DNA of 64,000 nt from Streptomyces sp. S.PB5 (GCF_030403745.1 NZ_JAQMWP010000005.1:310001-374000), one strand, 5' to 3'; shown: positions 40,686 to 49,739, numbered from the stretch's first letter. The notes: generated from the sequence alone by a model not told the origin. Numbers and translations: made by a program.

Positions 40686-41852
40686 ATGACCGGACTGAGG
40701 ATCACCGGACTCAAGGACGCCACCGCGATAGTCGGCATAGGCCAGACCCCCTTCGCCAAGAACCTCCCCGAGGACGAGAGAACCCTCGCCTGCCGAGCCG
40801 TCCTCGCCGCTCTCGACGACGCCGGCATCGCCCCGGGCGAGGTCGACGCCCTCGCCTCCTTCACGATGGAGGAGACCGACGAGGTGGAGCTCGCCAAGGC
40901 CGTCGGCTTCGGTGACCTCACCTTCTTCAGCAAGGTCGGCTACGGCGGCGGCGGTTCGTGCGCCACCGTCGCTCATCTCGCCGCCGCGATAGCCACCGGT
41001 CAGGCGACCGTGGGTGTGGCCTGGCGGTCACGCAAGCGCGGGTCCGGGCCCCGGCCCTGGCGGAACACCGTCGCCCAGCTCCCCACTCCCGCCCAGTGGA
41101 CCCGCCCCTTCGGACTCCTGCGGCCCGTCGACGAGATCGCCATGCTCACCCGCCGCTACATGCACGAGTACGGCGTGACCCGCGACCACCTCTTCAACGT
41201 CGCCCTCGCCTGCCGCAACCGCGCCAACCAGAATCCGGCGGCGATCATGTACGAGCGGCCCCTCACCCGCGAGATGTACATGACCTCCCGCTGGATCAGC
41301 GAGCCCCTCTGCCTCTACGACAACTGCCTTGAGACAGACGGGGCGTTGGCCTGTGTCGTCGTCAGCAGGGAGCGGGCGCTGGACTGCCGGCACCCCCACC
41401 CCGTCCATATCCACTCCGCCGCCCAGGGACTCCCCGCCCAGCACCACGGCATGGTCAACTACTGGAACGACGACCCGCTCACCGGCCCCGCCTGGACCGC
41501 CGCCCGCCATCTGTGGAAGCACGCCGACTTCACCCCCCAGGACGTGGACGTCGCCCAGATCTACGACGCCTTCACCGCCCTGATCCCGCTCTCCCTTGAG
41601 GGCTACGGCTTCTGCGAGCGGGGAGAGGGCGGCGCCTTCACCGAGCAGGGCGCGCTCGAGATCGGCGGGCGGCTGCCCGTCAACACCGGCGGCGGCGGAC
41701 TCTCCGAGGCCTACGTCCACGGCTTCAACCTCATCAACGAAGGCGTCAAGCAACTCCGCGGGACCAGTACCGCCCAGGTCCCGAACGCCACGACCTGCCT
41801 GGTCACCGCCGGTGAAGGCGTCCCCACATCCGCCCTGCTCCTCAGGACCTGA
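40686..41852 (+). CDS. SCPx/Ltp-type thiolase-fold protein (possible retro-aldolase subunit)
   Basis: A 388-residue lipid-transfer-type thiolase. It shows AIVGIGQTPFAK at the N-terminus, GGGGSCATVAHLAAAIATGQ near residue 88, YDAFTALIPLSLEGYGFCE and NTGGGGLSEAYVHG late. In mycobacteria, Ltp2-type proteins work with the DUF35 part of ChsH2 as a retro-aldolase that shortens steroid side chains; the next gene here is a DUF35 protein, supporting the same role. The ATG at 40686 follows GCGGAGG. It opens a three-gene operon (thiolase, DUF35, crotonase) under operators D1/D2. Substrate inferred only. Confidence 0.85.
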   Translation: MTGLRITGLKDATAIVGIGQTPFAKNLPEDERTLACRAVLAALDDAGIAPGEVDALASFTMEETDEVELAKAVGFGDLTFFSKVGYGGGGSCATVAHLAAAIATGQATVGVAWRSRKRGSGPRPWRNTVAQLPTPAQWTRPFGLLRPVDEIAMLTRRYMHEYGVTRDHLFNVALACRNRANQNPAAIMYERPLTREMYMTSRWISEPLCLYDNCLETDGALACVVVSRERALDCRHPHPVHIHSAAQGLPAQHHGMVNYWNDDPLTGPAWTAARHLWKHADFTPQDVDVAQIYDAFTALIPLSLEGYGFCERGEGGAFTEQGALEIGGRLPVNTGGGGLSEAYVHGFNLINEGVKQLRGTSTAQVPNATTCLVTAGEGVPTSALLLRT

Positions 41853-41889
41853 GGACCCGAGGACCTGAGGACCCGAGGAGGCAACCCCC

Positions 41890-42309
41890 GTGCTCACCCC
41901 CGTCACCGACCCCGACGGCGCCCCCTTCTGGCGGTACGCCGCCCAGGGCGAGCTCCGTGTCCAGACCTGCGCCGACTGCGGCGAACCCCGCTTCCCGCCC
42001 CGTCCCTGCTGCCCCCACTGCCAGTCCTTCGAGAGCCGGTGGCGACGCACCGACGGCCACGGCCGCATCTGGTCCTACGTCGTCCCGCACCCGCCGCTCC
42101 TCCCGGACTACGCCGAGCAGGCGCCGTACAACGTGGTGGTCGTGGAGCTCACCGCCCACCCCCGCATCCGCCTCGTCGGCAACGTCGTCACCGAACCCGG
42201 TGCGCCGCTGGGCTCCCTCCCCCCCGACCGCATCCGCATCGGCGCGAAGGTGCACTTCGTGTACGACGGGAACACCGGTCTTCCGCAGTGGGTCCTGGAG
42301 CGCCCATGA
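41890..42309 (+). CDS. DUF35 OB-fold/zinc-ribbon acyl-CoA-binding partner
   Basis: A 139-residue protein with an N-terminal rubredoxin-like zinc ribbon (CADCGEPRFPPRPCCPHC) and a C-terminal OB fold (GRIWSYVV, YNVVVVELTAHPRIRLVGNV). DUF35 proteins bind CoA substrates and activate SCPx-type thiolases or aldolases. The GTG at 41890 follows GAGGAGG, 37 bp after the thiolase stop, and the gene overlaps the crotonase start by ATGA. It is most likely the partner of the thiolase at 40686. A short GGACCTGAGGACCCGA repeat lies just before it. Confidence 0.9.
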   Translation: MLTPVTDPDGAPFWRYAAQGELRVQTCADCGEPRFPPRPCCPHCQSFESRWRRTDGHGRIWSYVVPHPPLLPDYAEQAPYNVVVVELTAHPRIRLVGNVVTEPGAPLGSLPPDRIRIGAKVHFVYDGNTGLPQWVLERP

Positions 42310-43091
42310 CGACCCCGGCCCCCACCGTCCGCCTCGCCGCGGACAAGGACACCGGCGTCGCCGTCGTCACTCTCGACCGGCCGCACCGGCTCAACGCCAT
42401 CGACCTCGCCATGCGCGACGAACTCCGGGCCGTCTGGCGGGGGTTGCGGTTCGACGACACCGTACGGGCGATCGTCCTCACCGCCTCCGGAGACCGCGCC
42501 TTCTGCACCGGCCTCGACCGGGACGCCGAGGTCCCCCAGCCCGACTCCCCCTATATGGCGGACGATCCGCTCCTCCGCGTCGGGCCCAAGTCCAACGACC
42601 TCTGGAAGCCCGTCATCGCCGCCGTACAGGGCATGGCCTGCGGCGGCGCCTTCTATCTCCTCGGGGAGAGCGAGTTCGTCGTCGCCGACACGACCGCGAC
42701 CTTCTTCGACCCGCACACGACGTACGGCATGGTCAGCGCGTACGAGTCGGTCCTCATGGCGCAGCGGATGCCCTACGGCGAGGTCGCGCGGATGATGCTC
42801 ATGGGGACGGCGGAGCGGATCTCCGCCCGGCGGGCCCACGAGATGGGCCTGGTCAGCGAACTCACCGAGCCCGGCGCCGCGTTGGCGACCGCCGTGGAGC
42901 GGGCCGCCGTCATCGCCGGGTATCCGCCCGAGGGTGTACAGGGCACCGTGCGGGCCCTGTGGGCGGGCAGGGAGGCCGCGCTCGCCGCCGGGTTCGCGCA
43001 GGCCCCGCATCTCATCTCGCTCGGGAACCTGCCGGACGAGCGGCAGGCGGAGCTGTTCACCGCCCGCCGCCCGGACTTCAGGACCCGGTGA
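42306..43091 (+). CDS. Crotonase-family protein lacking both usual Glu residues
   Basis: A 261-residue enoyl-CoA hydratase/isomerase-fold protein: VTLDRPHRLNAID, FCTGLDRDAE (oxyanion region) and AAVQGMACGGAFYLLGESEF. Hydratases use two Glu residues, one after the GGG and one in the GxPE segment; here those places read GGAFYLL and FFDPHTTYG, so neither is present. It is therefore more likely a hydrolase, lyase or ring-cleaving member than a plain hydratase. The ATG overlaps the DUF35 stop. Third gene of the D-operon. Confidence 0.85.
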   Translation: MTTPAPTVRLAADKDTGVAVVTLDRPHRLNAIDLAMRDELRAVWRGLRFDDTVRAIVLTASGDRAFCTGLDRDAEVPQPDSPYMADDPLLRVGPKSNDLWKPVIAAVQGMACGGAFYLLGESEFVVADTTATFFDPHTTYGMVSAYESVLMAQRMPYGEVARMMLMGTAERISARRAHEMGLVSELTEPGAALATAVERAAVIAGYPPEGVQGTVRALWAGREAALAAGFAQAPHLISLGNLPDERQAELFTARRPDFRTR

Positions 43092-43101
43092 GCCTGCCGG
43101 G

Positions 43102-43599
43102 CTAGTCGGCAATGCGCTGCGGGTCCACCAGCTCGCACGTCCCGTCGGTCACCGTGGCGCTCGCCGTGACGGTCGCGGTGCCGGTGCCGCCCGGGGCGAC
43201 GGAGAAGATGCCGCTGCTGCCGGTCGCGGCCGTCGTACCGGACGCGTCCTTGAAGGCGACCTGGAACATGTAACCGGACGCGGTGGTGCTGCTGTTGGTG
43301 GCGCGGACATCGGCGACGAGGGTCCCGCCCTCGACCTTGCACTCCTCGATCGTCAGATCCTGGGTCGCCTCACCCAGGGAGCTCGACTCGCCCCCGCCGG
43401 AGACCGAACCGGCGTCGATGTCCGTGTCGGAGTCGGTGTCGGAGTCGTGGCTGCCGCTGCCGCCCGTCGAACTGCTCGAAGAACTCCCGGAGTTCGAGCT
43501 GCCGCCGAAGCAGCCACCGCCGGACGAGTGCCGGGCGCCGGTCAGGGCGACCACCACTCCGACGACAACGGCCACCGCGCGGACATGGCGAAGCTTCAC
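43102..43599 (-). CDS. Secreted FxLYD-like protein with Ser/Gly/Asp-rich linker
   Basis: A 165-residue exported protein. A signal helix (KLRHVRAVAVVVGVVVALTG) is followed by GGGCFGGSSNSG, a Ser/Gly/Asp-rich linker with DSDTDSDTD, and a C-terminal immunoglobulin-like domain (TLVADVRATNSST...YMFQVAFKDASG...SVAPGGTGTATV) of the FxLYD type. A single Cys after the signal could be lipid-modified but lacks a clean lipobox. The GTG at 43599 is chosen to place the signal at the N-terminus; an ATG at 43638 is possible. Function unknown. Confidence 0.65.
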   Translation of the reverse strand: MKLRHVRAVAVVVGVVVALTGARHSSGGGCFGGSSNSGSSSSSSTGGSGSHDSDTDSDTDIDAGSVSGGGESSSLGEATQDLTIEECKVEGGTLVADVRATNSSTTASGYMFQVAFKDASGTTAATGSSGIFSVAPGGTGTATVTASATVTDGTCELVDPQRIAD

Positions 43600-43793
43600 T
43601 GCGAATCCCCCGTCACCCAACAGCTTGATCGTGAACACGTCACGTTAACAGCCGTCACATGGCGCCCGCCCCGGCCCGGGCGTAGCGTCTGGTGTGAGAG
43701 CGGTGAAGGAACAGGGAACCCGCTCTCCGCATCGACGGCCGCCGTCTGGAACCCCTTCCGAGCGCCCGGTACGACGGCCGTCCGCAGCCGGGA

Positions 43794-46148
43794 TCAGGCG
43801 GTTCTGGCGGTCCCGGTGCCCTTCTCCGCGTCCAGCGCGTACACACAGCGGTCCTTGCTGCACGCGTACACCACGCCGTCCTTGACCACCGGGGCGCCGG
43901 TGATCTCACCGCCCGTGGCCAGCTTCCAGCGCAGCCGGCCGTCGTCGGCCTTCAGGGTGTAGAGCAGATGGTCGGTGGAGCCGAAGTGGATGCGCCCCTC
44001 CGCCACCGCGGGCGCGCCCACGATGTCGCCGCCCGCCTGGAACCGCCACTTCGGCGTGCCCGTGACAGCGTCCAGGGTGTAGAGCCCCTTGCCGCTGCCC
44101 ACGTGCACATGGCCCGCCACGACCAGCACCGGCTCGATGGAGGAGCGTGCCTCGGTGGCGATGCGCCAGCGGTCGCGGCCGTCGGCGGCGTCGAGGGCGT
44201 AGACCGTGCCGAGGTAGTCGGCCAGGTACACCCCGCCGCCGGTCACCGCGGGGCCCGGTACGAAGGCCGGCGGGCACAGGAAGACCGCCGGGGCCTCGAA
44301 GTGCCACTTCACATGGCCGGTCGCGACGTCCAGCGCCAGGACGCGGGTGCCCGCCGAGACGTACGCGTAGCCGTCCGGCGCCTGTGTCACCCGGACCGGC
44401 ACACCGCCGCAGGAGGCCGCGTCGCCGATGGGGTACGACCAGCGCTCGTCGCCCGTGCGGGCGTCCAGGGCCCTGAGGCGGGCGTCCTGCCAGACGTACA
44501 CCGTGCCCTCGTGCAGGGCGGGGCCCGCCTCGGGGGACTCGAAGTCGGTCTGGGCGCCGGTGATCTCCCACAGCTTCTGGCCGCCCGAGGCCTCCCAGCC
44601 CTGGACGCCGCCGCCGCGGGTGCCGGTGACGACCGTGCCGCGGTCGGCCTTGAGGGAGTACACCCAGGCGTCCGTCTGCAGACGCCACAGGTCGGCGCCC
44701 TCACGGGCCTCCAGGGCGAACAGGGTGGGGCCGTCGGAGGCGTGGATACGGCCGTCCGCGACCGCCATCGACCAGGCGACGTCCCGGGTCTTGAAGCGGC
44801 GGCGGCCGGTGGCCACGTCGAGGGCGTGCACCTCGAAGGAGGTGACGTAGACGAGGTCGTCGGCGACGGAGGGGGTGCCCCAGACATCGTTCGACATGCG
44901 GAAACGCCAGGGCCGCCAGCCACCGGCCGGCTCCTGGACGGGCGGCGGGGCGGGTACGGCGGGGCCTACGGCACCATCCGTGCCGTTGACCCCGGGGCGC
45001 GGCTTGGACCAGCTGGCGACCAGGCCCGCCTCCGGCGGCGGCGCCTTCACGGCGGCGGCGCGGGCGTCGGCGACCCGCGGTCCGGGCCCGATCGGCACCT
45101 GGGCGCCCGCCAGGCGCACCGGCCCGGTGTCGGGCGCACCCGCCGGGCCGACGGGCACGGGTGCGGGGACGACGGGGTCGCGGTTGGGCGGCGGCGGTAC
45201 GGGCGCGCGGCCCCCGCCGCTGCGGCCGCCCGGGCCCGGCTTGACCGCCGGACGTCCGTTGCGGCGCCCCTCGATCAGGCCCACGGCCCGCTCGGGCAGC
45301 CACGCCGACGCCGTACCGCTGTCGTCGGAGCCGGAGCCGAAGAGGTGGGGGGCGAGCTGGGCCTGGAGGTCGGCCGGGTTGGGGCGGGCGGTGGCCTCCA
45401 TCTGCATACAGGACTCGATGAGGGGCCGCAGCTCGTCCGGGAGGCCCTCCAGGTCCGGGCCCTCGCGGAGCAGCATGAAGACCGTCTCGACCGGGTTGGC
45501 GCCGTGGAAGGGCGGGTGTCCGGTGGCGGCGAAGACCAGCATGGAGCCGAGCGAGAAGACGTCGCTGGCGCCGGTGACGGAGCGCGAGTCCTTGGCCTGC
45601 TCGGGGGACATGTAGGCGGGGGTGCCGACGGCGACGTTCGTCATTGTCAGACGTGTGTTCGATACGCCGGAGGCGATACCGAAGTCGATCACCCGGGGGC
45701 CGTCCTCGACGACGAGGACGTTGGAGGGCTTGAGGTCACGGTGGACCAGCCCGGCGCCGTGGATCGACTGGAGCGCCTCGGCGACGCCCGCCGCGAGCCA
45801 GCGCACCGCCTGGGCCGGCATCGGCCCGCACTCGTTCACTATCTCCTCGAGGGAGGGCGCGGGGACGTACGCGGTGGCCAGCCACGGCACGGCGGCGCGC
45901 GGGTCGGCGTCGACGACGGCCGCCGTGTAGAAGCCGGAGACGGCCCGGGCCGCCTCCACCTCGCGCGTGAAGCGGACGCGGAACAGCTGGTCCTCGGCGA
46001 GCTCCGTCCGGACCGTCTTGATCGCCACGCGCCGGCCGGACGCCGAGCGCGCGAGATAGACCAGCCCCATGCCGCCGGCACCCAGCCGTCCCAGCACCTC
46101 GAACGGCCCGATCCGCCGCGGATCGTGCTGTGTCAGCTGATCCACCAC
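43794..46148 (-). CDS. Serine/threonine protein kinase with PQQ-like beta-propeller
   Basis: A 784-residue Hanks-type kinase. GRLGAGGMGLVYLAR (glycine loop), AIK (Lys ~44), HRDLKPSN (~137) and DFG (~155) are all intact. A ~120-residue Pro/Ala-rich linker leads to a C-terminal half with seven or so PQQ-like propeller blades (repeated VYxxDAxxGxxxW patterns). No transmembrane helix separates kinase and propeller, unlike PknD-type receptors, so the sensor is probably cytoplasmic. The GTG at 46148 follows GGGAGGTGG. Targets unknown. Confidence 0.9.
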   Translation of the reverse strand: MVDQLTQHDPRRIGPFEVLGRLGAGGMGLVYLARSASGRRVAIKTVRTELAEDQLFRVRFTREVEAARAVSGFYTAAVVDADPRAAVPWLATAYVPAPSLEEIVNECGPMPAQAVRWLAAGVAEALQSIHGAGLVHRDLKPSNVLVVEDGPRVIDFGIASGVSNTRLTMTNVAVGTPAYMSPEQAKDSRSVTGASDVFSLGSMLVFAATGHPPFHGANPVETVFMLLREGPDLEGLPDELRPLIESCMQMEATARPNPADLQAQLAPHLFGSGSDDSGTASAWLPERAVGLIEGRRNGRPAVKPGPGGRSGGGRAPVPPPPNRDPVVPAPVPVGPAGAPDTGPVRLAGAQVPIGPGPRVADARAAAVKAPPPEAGLVASWSKPRPGVNGTDGAVGPAVPAPPPVQEPAGGWRPWRFRMSNDVWGTPSVADDLVYVTSFEVHALDVATGRRRFKTRDVAWSMAVADGRIHASDGPTLFALEAREGADLWRLQTDAWVYSLKADRGTVVTGTRGGGVQGWEASGGQKLWEITGAQTDFESPEAGPALHEGTVYVWQDARLRALDARTGDERWSYPIGDAASCGGVPVRVTQAPDGYAYVSAGTRVLALDVATGHVKWHFEAPAVFLCPPAFVPGPAVTGGGVYLADYLGTVYALDAADGRDRWRIATEARSSIEPVLVVAGHVHVGSGKGLYTLDAVTGTPKWRFQAGGDIVGAPAVAEGRIHFGSTDHLLYTLKADDGRLRWKLATGGEITGAPVVKDGVVYACSKDRCVYALDAEKGTGTARTA

Positions 46149-46341
46149 TTGCCTGCCACCTCCCCGTACGGGCCGTGTCACACCCTTATGCACACGACCC
46201 CGTGCAGCGTCTCACCACCGCACCGCCATGGCGGCACGCACCCCGATTCTTCCTGGCCGAGGCGCAGGTTGCGAACCCGGGTGCGAATCGGGATGTCTCA
46301 TGCCAAAACGGTACGCACCATCGGCCCAGTCACTGCCTCGG

Positions 46342-47121
46342 TCACCGTTCCGGCCGTTCGGTCCGCTCCAGTACGGCGAACGACGCCCCCTGATTGTCGG
46401 TGACGACGGCCGCTTTCCCGTACGACGTCTCGAAGGGTGGCGCCTGCACCCGCCCGCCGAGCCGGCTCACGGTCCCGAGAACGGCATCACAGTCCTCGAC
46501 GCCGAAGTGGACAAGAAAGTGGGGCGGCATCTCGGCCGGGAAGACGTCCGCCACCGGGGCCCGGCCGAAATCGGGCTGTGCCTCCGGGCCGAACAGGGCG
46601 TCGTGGAAGAGCCCGCCGTAGAAGGTGTTGGCGGCCTCGGTGTCCCGGGCGTACAGCTCCGCCCAGACGAAGGTGCCCGGTTCGCGCCGTACGCCGAAAC
46701 CGGGGTGGGCCTCCGGTTCCCAGAGCCCGAAGACTGCGCCGTCCGGGTCGGTGACCAGCGCGGAGGTCCCCAGGTCACCGACCGGCATGGGCGCGGTGAC
46801 GACCTGTCCCCCGGCCGCCCAGATCCGGTCCGCCAGCCCCTCGATGTCGGGGGTCGCGAAGTACACCGTCCATACGGTGGGCATCCGCCCGTCCGTCTTG
46901 TGGGCGAGCGCGGCGACCGGCCGGCCCTCCTTCAGGGCCCATACGGCCCCGCCGTACCGCTGCTCCTCGAAGGTCCACCCGAAGAGCTCACCGTAGAACC
47001 GCTTGCCCGCCTCGACGTCGGGAAGCTGCGCGTCCACCCAGCACGGGACGCCCTCCCCGTACGCGGACCCGTACCCGGACCCGTGCGCCGGTCCGTCTGC
47101 GGATGCCCTGTTTTCGGCCAT
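46342..47121 (-). CDS. Two-domain VOC (glyoxalase-like) protein
   Basis: A 259-residue protein with two vicinal-oxygen-chelate domains: VPCWVDAQLPDVEAGKRFYG...LVTDPDGAVFGLWEP (residues ~25-140) and FVWAELYARDTEAANTFYG...VVTDNQGASFAVLE (~150-255). The layout matches the 27-kDa antigen Cfp30B/CFP-30-like VOC group of actinomycetes. Reaction unknown. It is divergent from the TetR gene at 47243, with a 121-bp gap. Confidence 0.85.
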   Translation of the reverse strand: MAENRASADGPAHGSGYGSAYGEGVPCWVDAQLPDVEAGKRFYGELFGWTFEEQRYGGAVWALKEGRPVAALAHKTDGRMPTVWTVYFATPDIEGLADRIWAAGGQVVTAPMPVGDLGTSALVTDPDGAVFGLWEPEAHPGFGVRREPGTFVWAELYARDTEAANTFYGGLFHDALFGPEAQPDFGRAPVADVFPAEMPPHFLVHFGVEDCDAVLGTVSRLGGRVQAPPFETSYGKAAVVTDNQGASFAVLERTERPER

Positions 47122-47242
47122 ACCGCCAAACTAACGGCGACTCACGCAGCGCGCAGACCAGCGCACCAGCCTCCAAAAGCCCGCGCACCCCATTTGCAGT
47201 CGGCCGAATCGCGCTCCGATCACCCCTCGGTAAGCTGACGGC

Positions 47243-47890
47243 ATGACAGGACAAGTGCGTACCGTCGACGGCCGCGTGGCCGGCCGGCGTGGGCAGGCGA
47301 CCCGGCAGAAGCTGCTCGACTGCCTCAGCGAGATGCTCAGCTCCTCCCCTTACCGGGACGTCAAAGTCATCGATGTCGCCCGGAAAGCGGGCACTTCGCC
47401 CGCGACCTTCTACCAGTACTTCCCGGACGTCGAGGGCGCCGTCCTGGAGATCGCCGAGCAAATGGCCACCGAGGGCGGACAGTTGACCGCCCTGCTGGAA
47501 GGGCGGTCATGGGTCGGCAAGGCCGGCTGGACGACCGCACAGGAACTCGTCGAGGGGTTCCTGGAGTTCTGGCGCAAGAACGACGCGATCCTCAGGGTCG
47601 TCGATCTCGGGGCCGCCGAGGGCGACAAGCGGTTCTACAAGATCCGTATGAAGATCCTGAACTCCGTGAACAACTCCCTGGCCGATTCGGTGGCCGAGTT
47701 GCAGTCCAAGGGCAAGGTCGACAAGGACGTGAACCCGGCGGCGGTCGCCGGTTCGCTGGTCGCGATGCTCGCGGCGGTCGCCTCGCACCAGAAGGGCTTC
47801 CAGACCTGGGGCGTCAAGCAGGCCGAACTCAAACCGAACCTGGCGCTGTTGGTCCACCTGGGCGTGACCGGCAAGAAGCCGACCAAGTAG
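47243..47890 (+). CDS. TetR-family repressor, candidate regulator of the palindrome regulon
   Basis: A 215-residue TetR-type protein. The N-terminal HTH (RQKLLDCLSEMLSSSPYRDV, DVARKAGTSPATFYQYFPDV) is canonical; the rest is a helical ligand-binding domain. It is the only TetR gene in the window and lies among the palindrome-controlled genes, so it is the best local candidate to bind CTGACGnnnCGTCAG; this is inference. Its own start region contains only a single half-site (CTGACG at 47235-47240). No strong ribosome site precedes the ATG at 47243. Confidence 0.85.
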   Translation: MTGQVRTVDGRVAGRRGQATRQKLLDCLSEMLSSSPYRDVKVIDVARKAGTSPATFYQYFPDVEGAVLEIAEQMATEGGQLTALLEGRSWVGKAGWTTAQELVEGFLEFWRKNDAILRVVDLGAAEGDKRFYKIRMKILNSVNNSLADSVAELQSKGKVDKDVNPAAVAGSLVAMLAAVASHQKGFQTWGVKQAELKPNLALLVHLGVTGKKPTK

Positions 47891-47976
47891 ACCGAGGGCC
47901 TCGACGGGCCCTTTCAGGCACCAAGTCCTGTCTGGTGGGCGGTGGTTCACAGAGGTGAGCCACCGCCTGCCGTGCC

Positions 47977-48468
47977 TCACGCCAGGAGTCGCGGCCCCTC
48001 CCGCCGGACGATCCGGAACAGCCGGATCTCCCGGTCGATCCGCGCCTGATACGTCGCGTACGGCGGCCAGAACGCCAGCGCCGTCTTCCACACGGCGGCC
48101 CGCTCCTCCCCCTGAAGCAACTGCGCCGTCACCGCGATGTCGGCGCCCTTCCAGCTGACCTCGGCGTCGGGGTGGGCGAGGAGGTTGGCGGTCCAGGCGG
48201 GGTGGCCGGGCCGCCCGAAGTTGGATCCGATGAGAATCCAGCTCTGCCCGCCGTCCTCGGGCATACAGGCGAGCGGAGTACGCCGGACGAGCCCGCTCCG
48301 CGCCCCCGTGGAGGTCAGGATGACCCCCGGGAGCATCTGCGCGCTCAGGATGACCTTGCCGCGCGTGAGCCGGTGGACGGCCCGGTCGAGCGCGGGAATG
48401 ACATGCGGGGCCACCTTGGCGAACCCCCGCGTGGACGAGATGCGCTGCACCACCCGTTCCCCGATCAC
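47977..48468 (-). CDS. Ddn-type F420H2-dependent nitroreductase-family protein
   Basis: A 163-residue protein of the deazaflavin-dependent nitroreductase family: VILTSTGARSGLVRRTPLAC, WILIGSNFGRPGHPAWTANL, HPDAEVSWKGADIAV. These use F420H2 for quinone or nitro-group reduction. The GTG at 48468 overlaps the acyl-CoA dehydrogenase stop by GTGA, so the two are translated together under site E. In M. tuberculosis ddn also lies beside steroid genes, from memory. Confidence 0.85.
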   Translation of the reverse strand: MIGERVVQRISSTRGFAKVAPHVIPALDRAVHRLTRGKVILSAQMLPGVILTSTGARSGLVRRTPLACMPEDGGQSWILIGSNFGRPGHPAWTANLLAHPDAEVSWKGADIAVTAQLLQGEERAAVWKTALAFWPPYATYQARIDREIRLFRIVRREGPRLLA

Positions 48469-49703
48469 ACCGTCACCTCCGACTTCCCGGCGTTCGCCTC
48501 GAAGAGCCGCGCCGCGTCGGCCGCGTGCGCCCGCAGCCGGTGCACCGGCCCGAACAGCAGCTCGTCCCCGGCGGCCCGCTTGAAATACAGATGGACGTCG
48601 TGCTCCCAGGTGAACCCGATCCCGCCGTGCAGCTGGATCCCCTCCCCGGCGGCACCGCGCAGGGCCTCCAGCCCCTGGGCGAGGGCGAGCCCGCCGACCC
48701 GCCCTCCCGTCTCCCACCACCGCCCTTCCAGCGAGGCGCTGCGCGCCACCCCTCCTGATTCGTCGGCGGTGGCCCAGGCGGCGTAGTAGGCGGCCGAGCG
48801 CGCGGCCTGCACCTGCACATACACATCGGCCAGCCGGTGCTTGACCGCCTGGAACGACCCGATCGCCCGCCCGAACTGCTCCCGCTGCTTCACGTACTCG
48901 ACCGTCCGCTCCAGCACCCGGTCGGCGGCCCCGACGGCCTCACAGGCGAGCACTGCGGCGGCGCTGTCCCCGAGCCGGGCCAGCGCACCGAGCACGTCCG
49001 CGTCCTCGGTACCAAGCAACTCGGCTTCCACGTCACGGAGTTGGAGGCGGGCGAGGGGCCGGGTCGCGTCGAGAGCGGTCTGCCGTACCCGCACGAGGCC
49101 TTCGGCGTCCCCGTGGACCAGGAAGAGAAGGGTGCGGGAGCGGGCGAAGCCGCCGGTGTGGGCGGCGACGAGCAGGATCCCCGCGGAGTGCCCGTCGAGG
49201 ACCTGCTCGATCTCGCCGTACAGCCGCCAGCCCTCCCCGTGCCGCCGGGCCTGCACACCCCCCGCGCGCCCGCCCCCGGCCCAGTCCCCGTCGTTGCCGC
49301 CGGTGAGGGCGAGGCCGGCGGGTGGTACGGCGAGGGCGGCGGTCAGGGAGCCGTCGGCGATCCGCGGAAGCAGTTCGGCGCGCTGCGCCTCGGTGCCGAG
49401 GGTCAGCAGCAGGGGGGCCGTGAGCACGGCGGTCGCGAGCAGCGGCGAGGGCGCGAGCGCCCGCCCGGTCTCCTCGCCCGCGAGGGCGAGTTCGGTCGGG
49501 GAGCAGCCGACACCGCCGTACGCCTCGGGAAGGGCGAGTCCGGGCAGGCCGAGGCGTTCGGCGAGGGCGGTCCACAGCCCGGTGTCGTACCCGTCCGGAC
49601 GGTCGACGGCGGCCCGCAGCTCCTGCGCCCCGCAGCGCTTGTGGAGCAGTTCGCGCAAGGTGCGGCGGATCTCGTCCTGTTCGACGGTGAAGCCGGCGTC
49701 CAT
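48465..49703 (-). CDS. Acyl-CoA dehydrogenase, steroid FadE-like
   Basis: A 412-residue flavin-dependent acyl-CoA dehydrogenase. N-terminal LRELLHKRCGAQELR, LPEAYGGVGCSPTELALAGEE, and C-terminal YVKQREQFGRAIGSFQAVKH and QLHGGIGFTWEHDVHLYFKRA are family motifs. The short middle domain and GIGFTWEHD resemble the subunits of heterotetrameric steroid ACADs (FadE26/27, ChsE types), so a second subunit elsewhere may be needed. The ATG at 49703 follows GGAGGGAAGGGG. Operator E lies 22 bp upstream. Confidence 0.9.
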   Translation of the reverse strand: MDAGFTVEQDEIRRTLRELLHKRCGAQELRAAVDRPDGYDTGLWTALAERLGLPGLALPEAYGGVGCSPTELALAGEETGRALAPSPLLATAVLTAPLLLTLGTEAQRAELLPRIADGSLTAALAVPPAGLALTGGNDGDWAGGGRAGGVQARRHGEGWRLYGEIEQVLDGHSAGILLVAAHTGGFARSRTLLFLVHGDAEGLVRVRQTALDATRPLARLQLRDVEAELLGTEDADVLGALARLGDSAAAVLACEAVGAADRVLERTVEYVKQREQFGRAIGSFQAVKHRLADVYVQVQAARSAAYYAAWATADESGGVARSASLEGRWWETGGRVGGLALAQGLEALRGAAGEGIQLHGGIGFTWEHDVHLYFKRAAGDELLFGPVHRLRAHAADAARLFEANAGKSEVTV

Positions 49704-49724
49704 GGCGACCCCTTCCCTCCGGAT

Positions 49725-49739
49725 CTGACGGTCCGTCAT
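49725..49739. promoter_or_regulatory. Palindromic operator, site E
   Basis: CTGACG-GTC-CGTCAT, one mismatch in the last base. It lies between the divergent acyl-CoA dehydrogenase (49703) and thiolase (49787) genes. Confidence 0.75.

Noticed and set aside
38992..43091. A complete HIP-degradation (KstR2-type) cluster
   Set aside because: FadD3-like, Ltp and crotonase genes are present, but IpdA/IpdB, IpdC and FadA6-type genes are not in the window, so the full pathway cannot be claimed.
47235..47249. CTGACG-GCA-TGACAG at the TetR start
   Set aside because: The second half is not the inverted arm (it should be CGTCAG), so only a half-site is supported.
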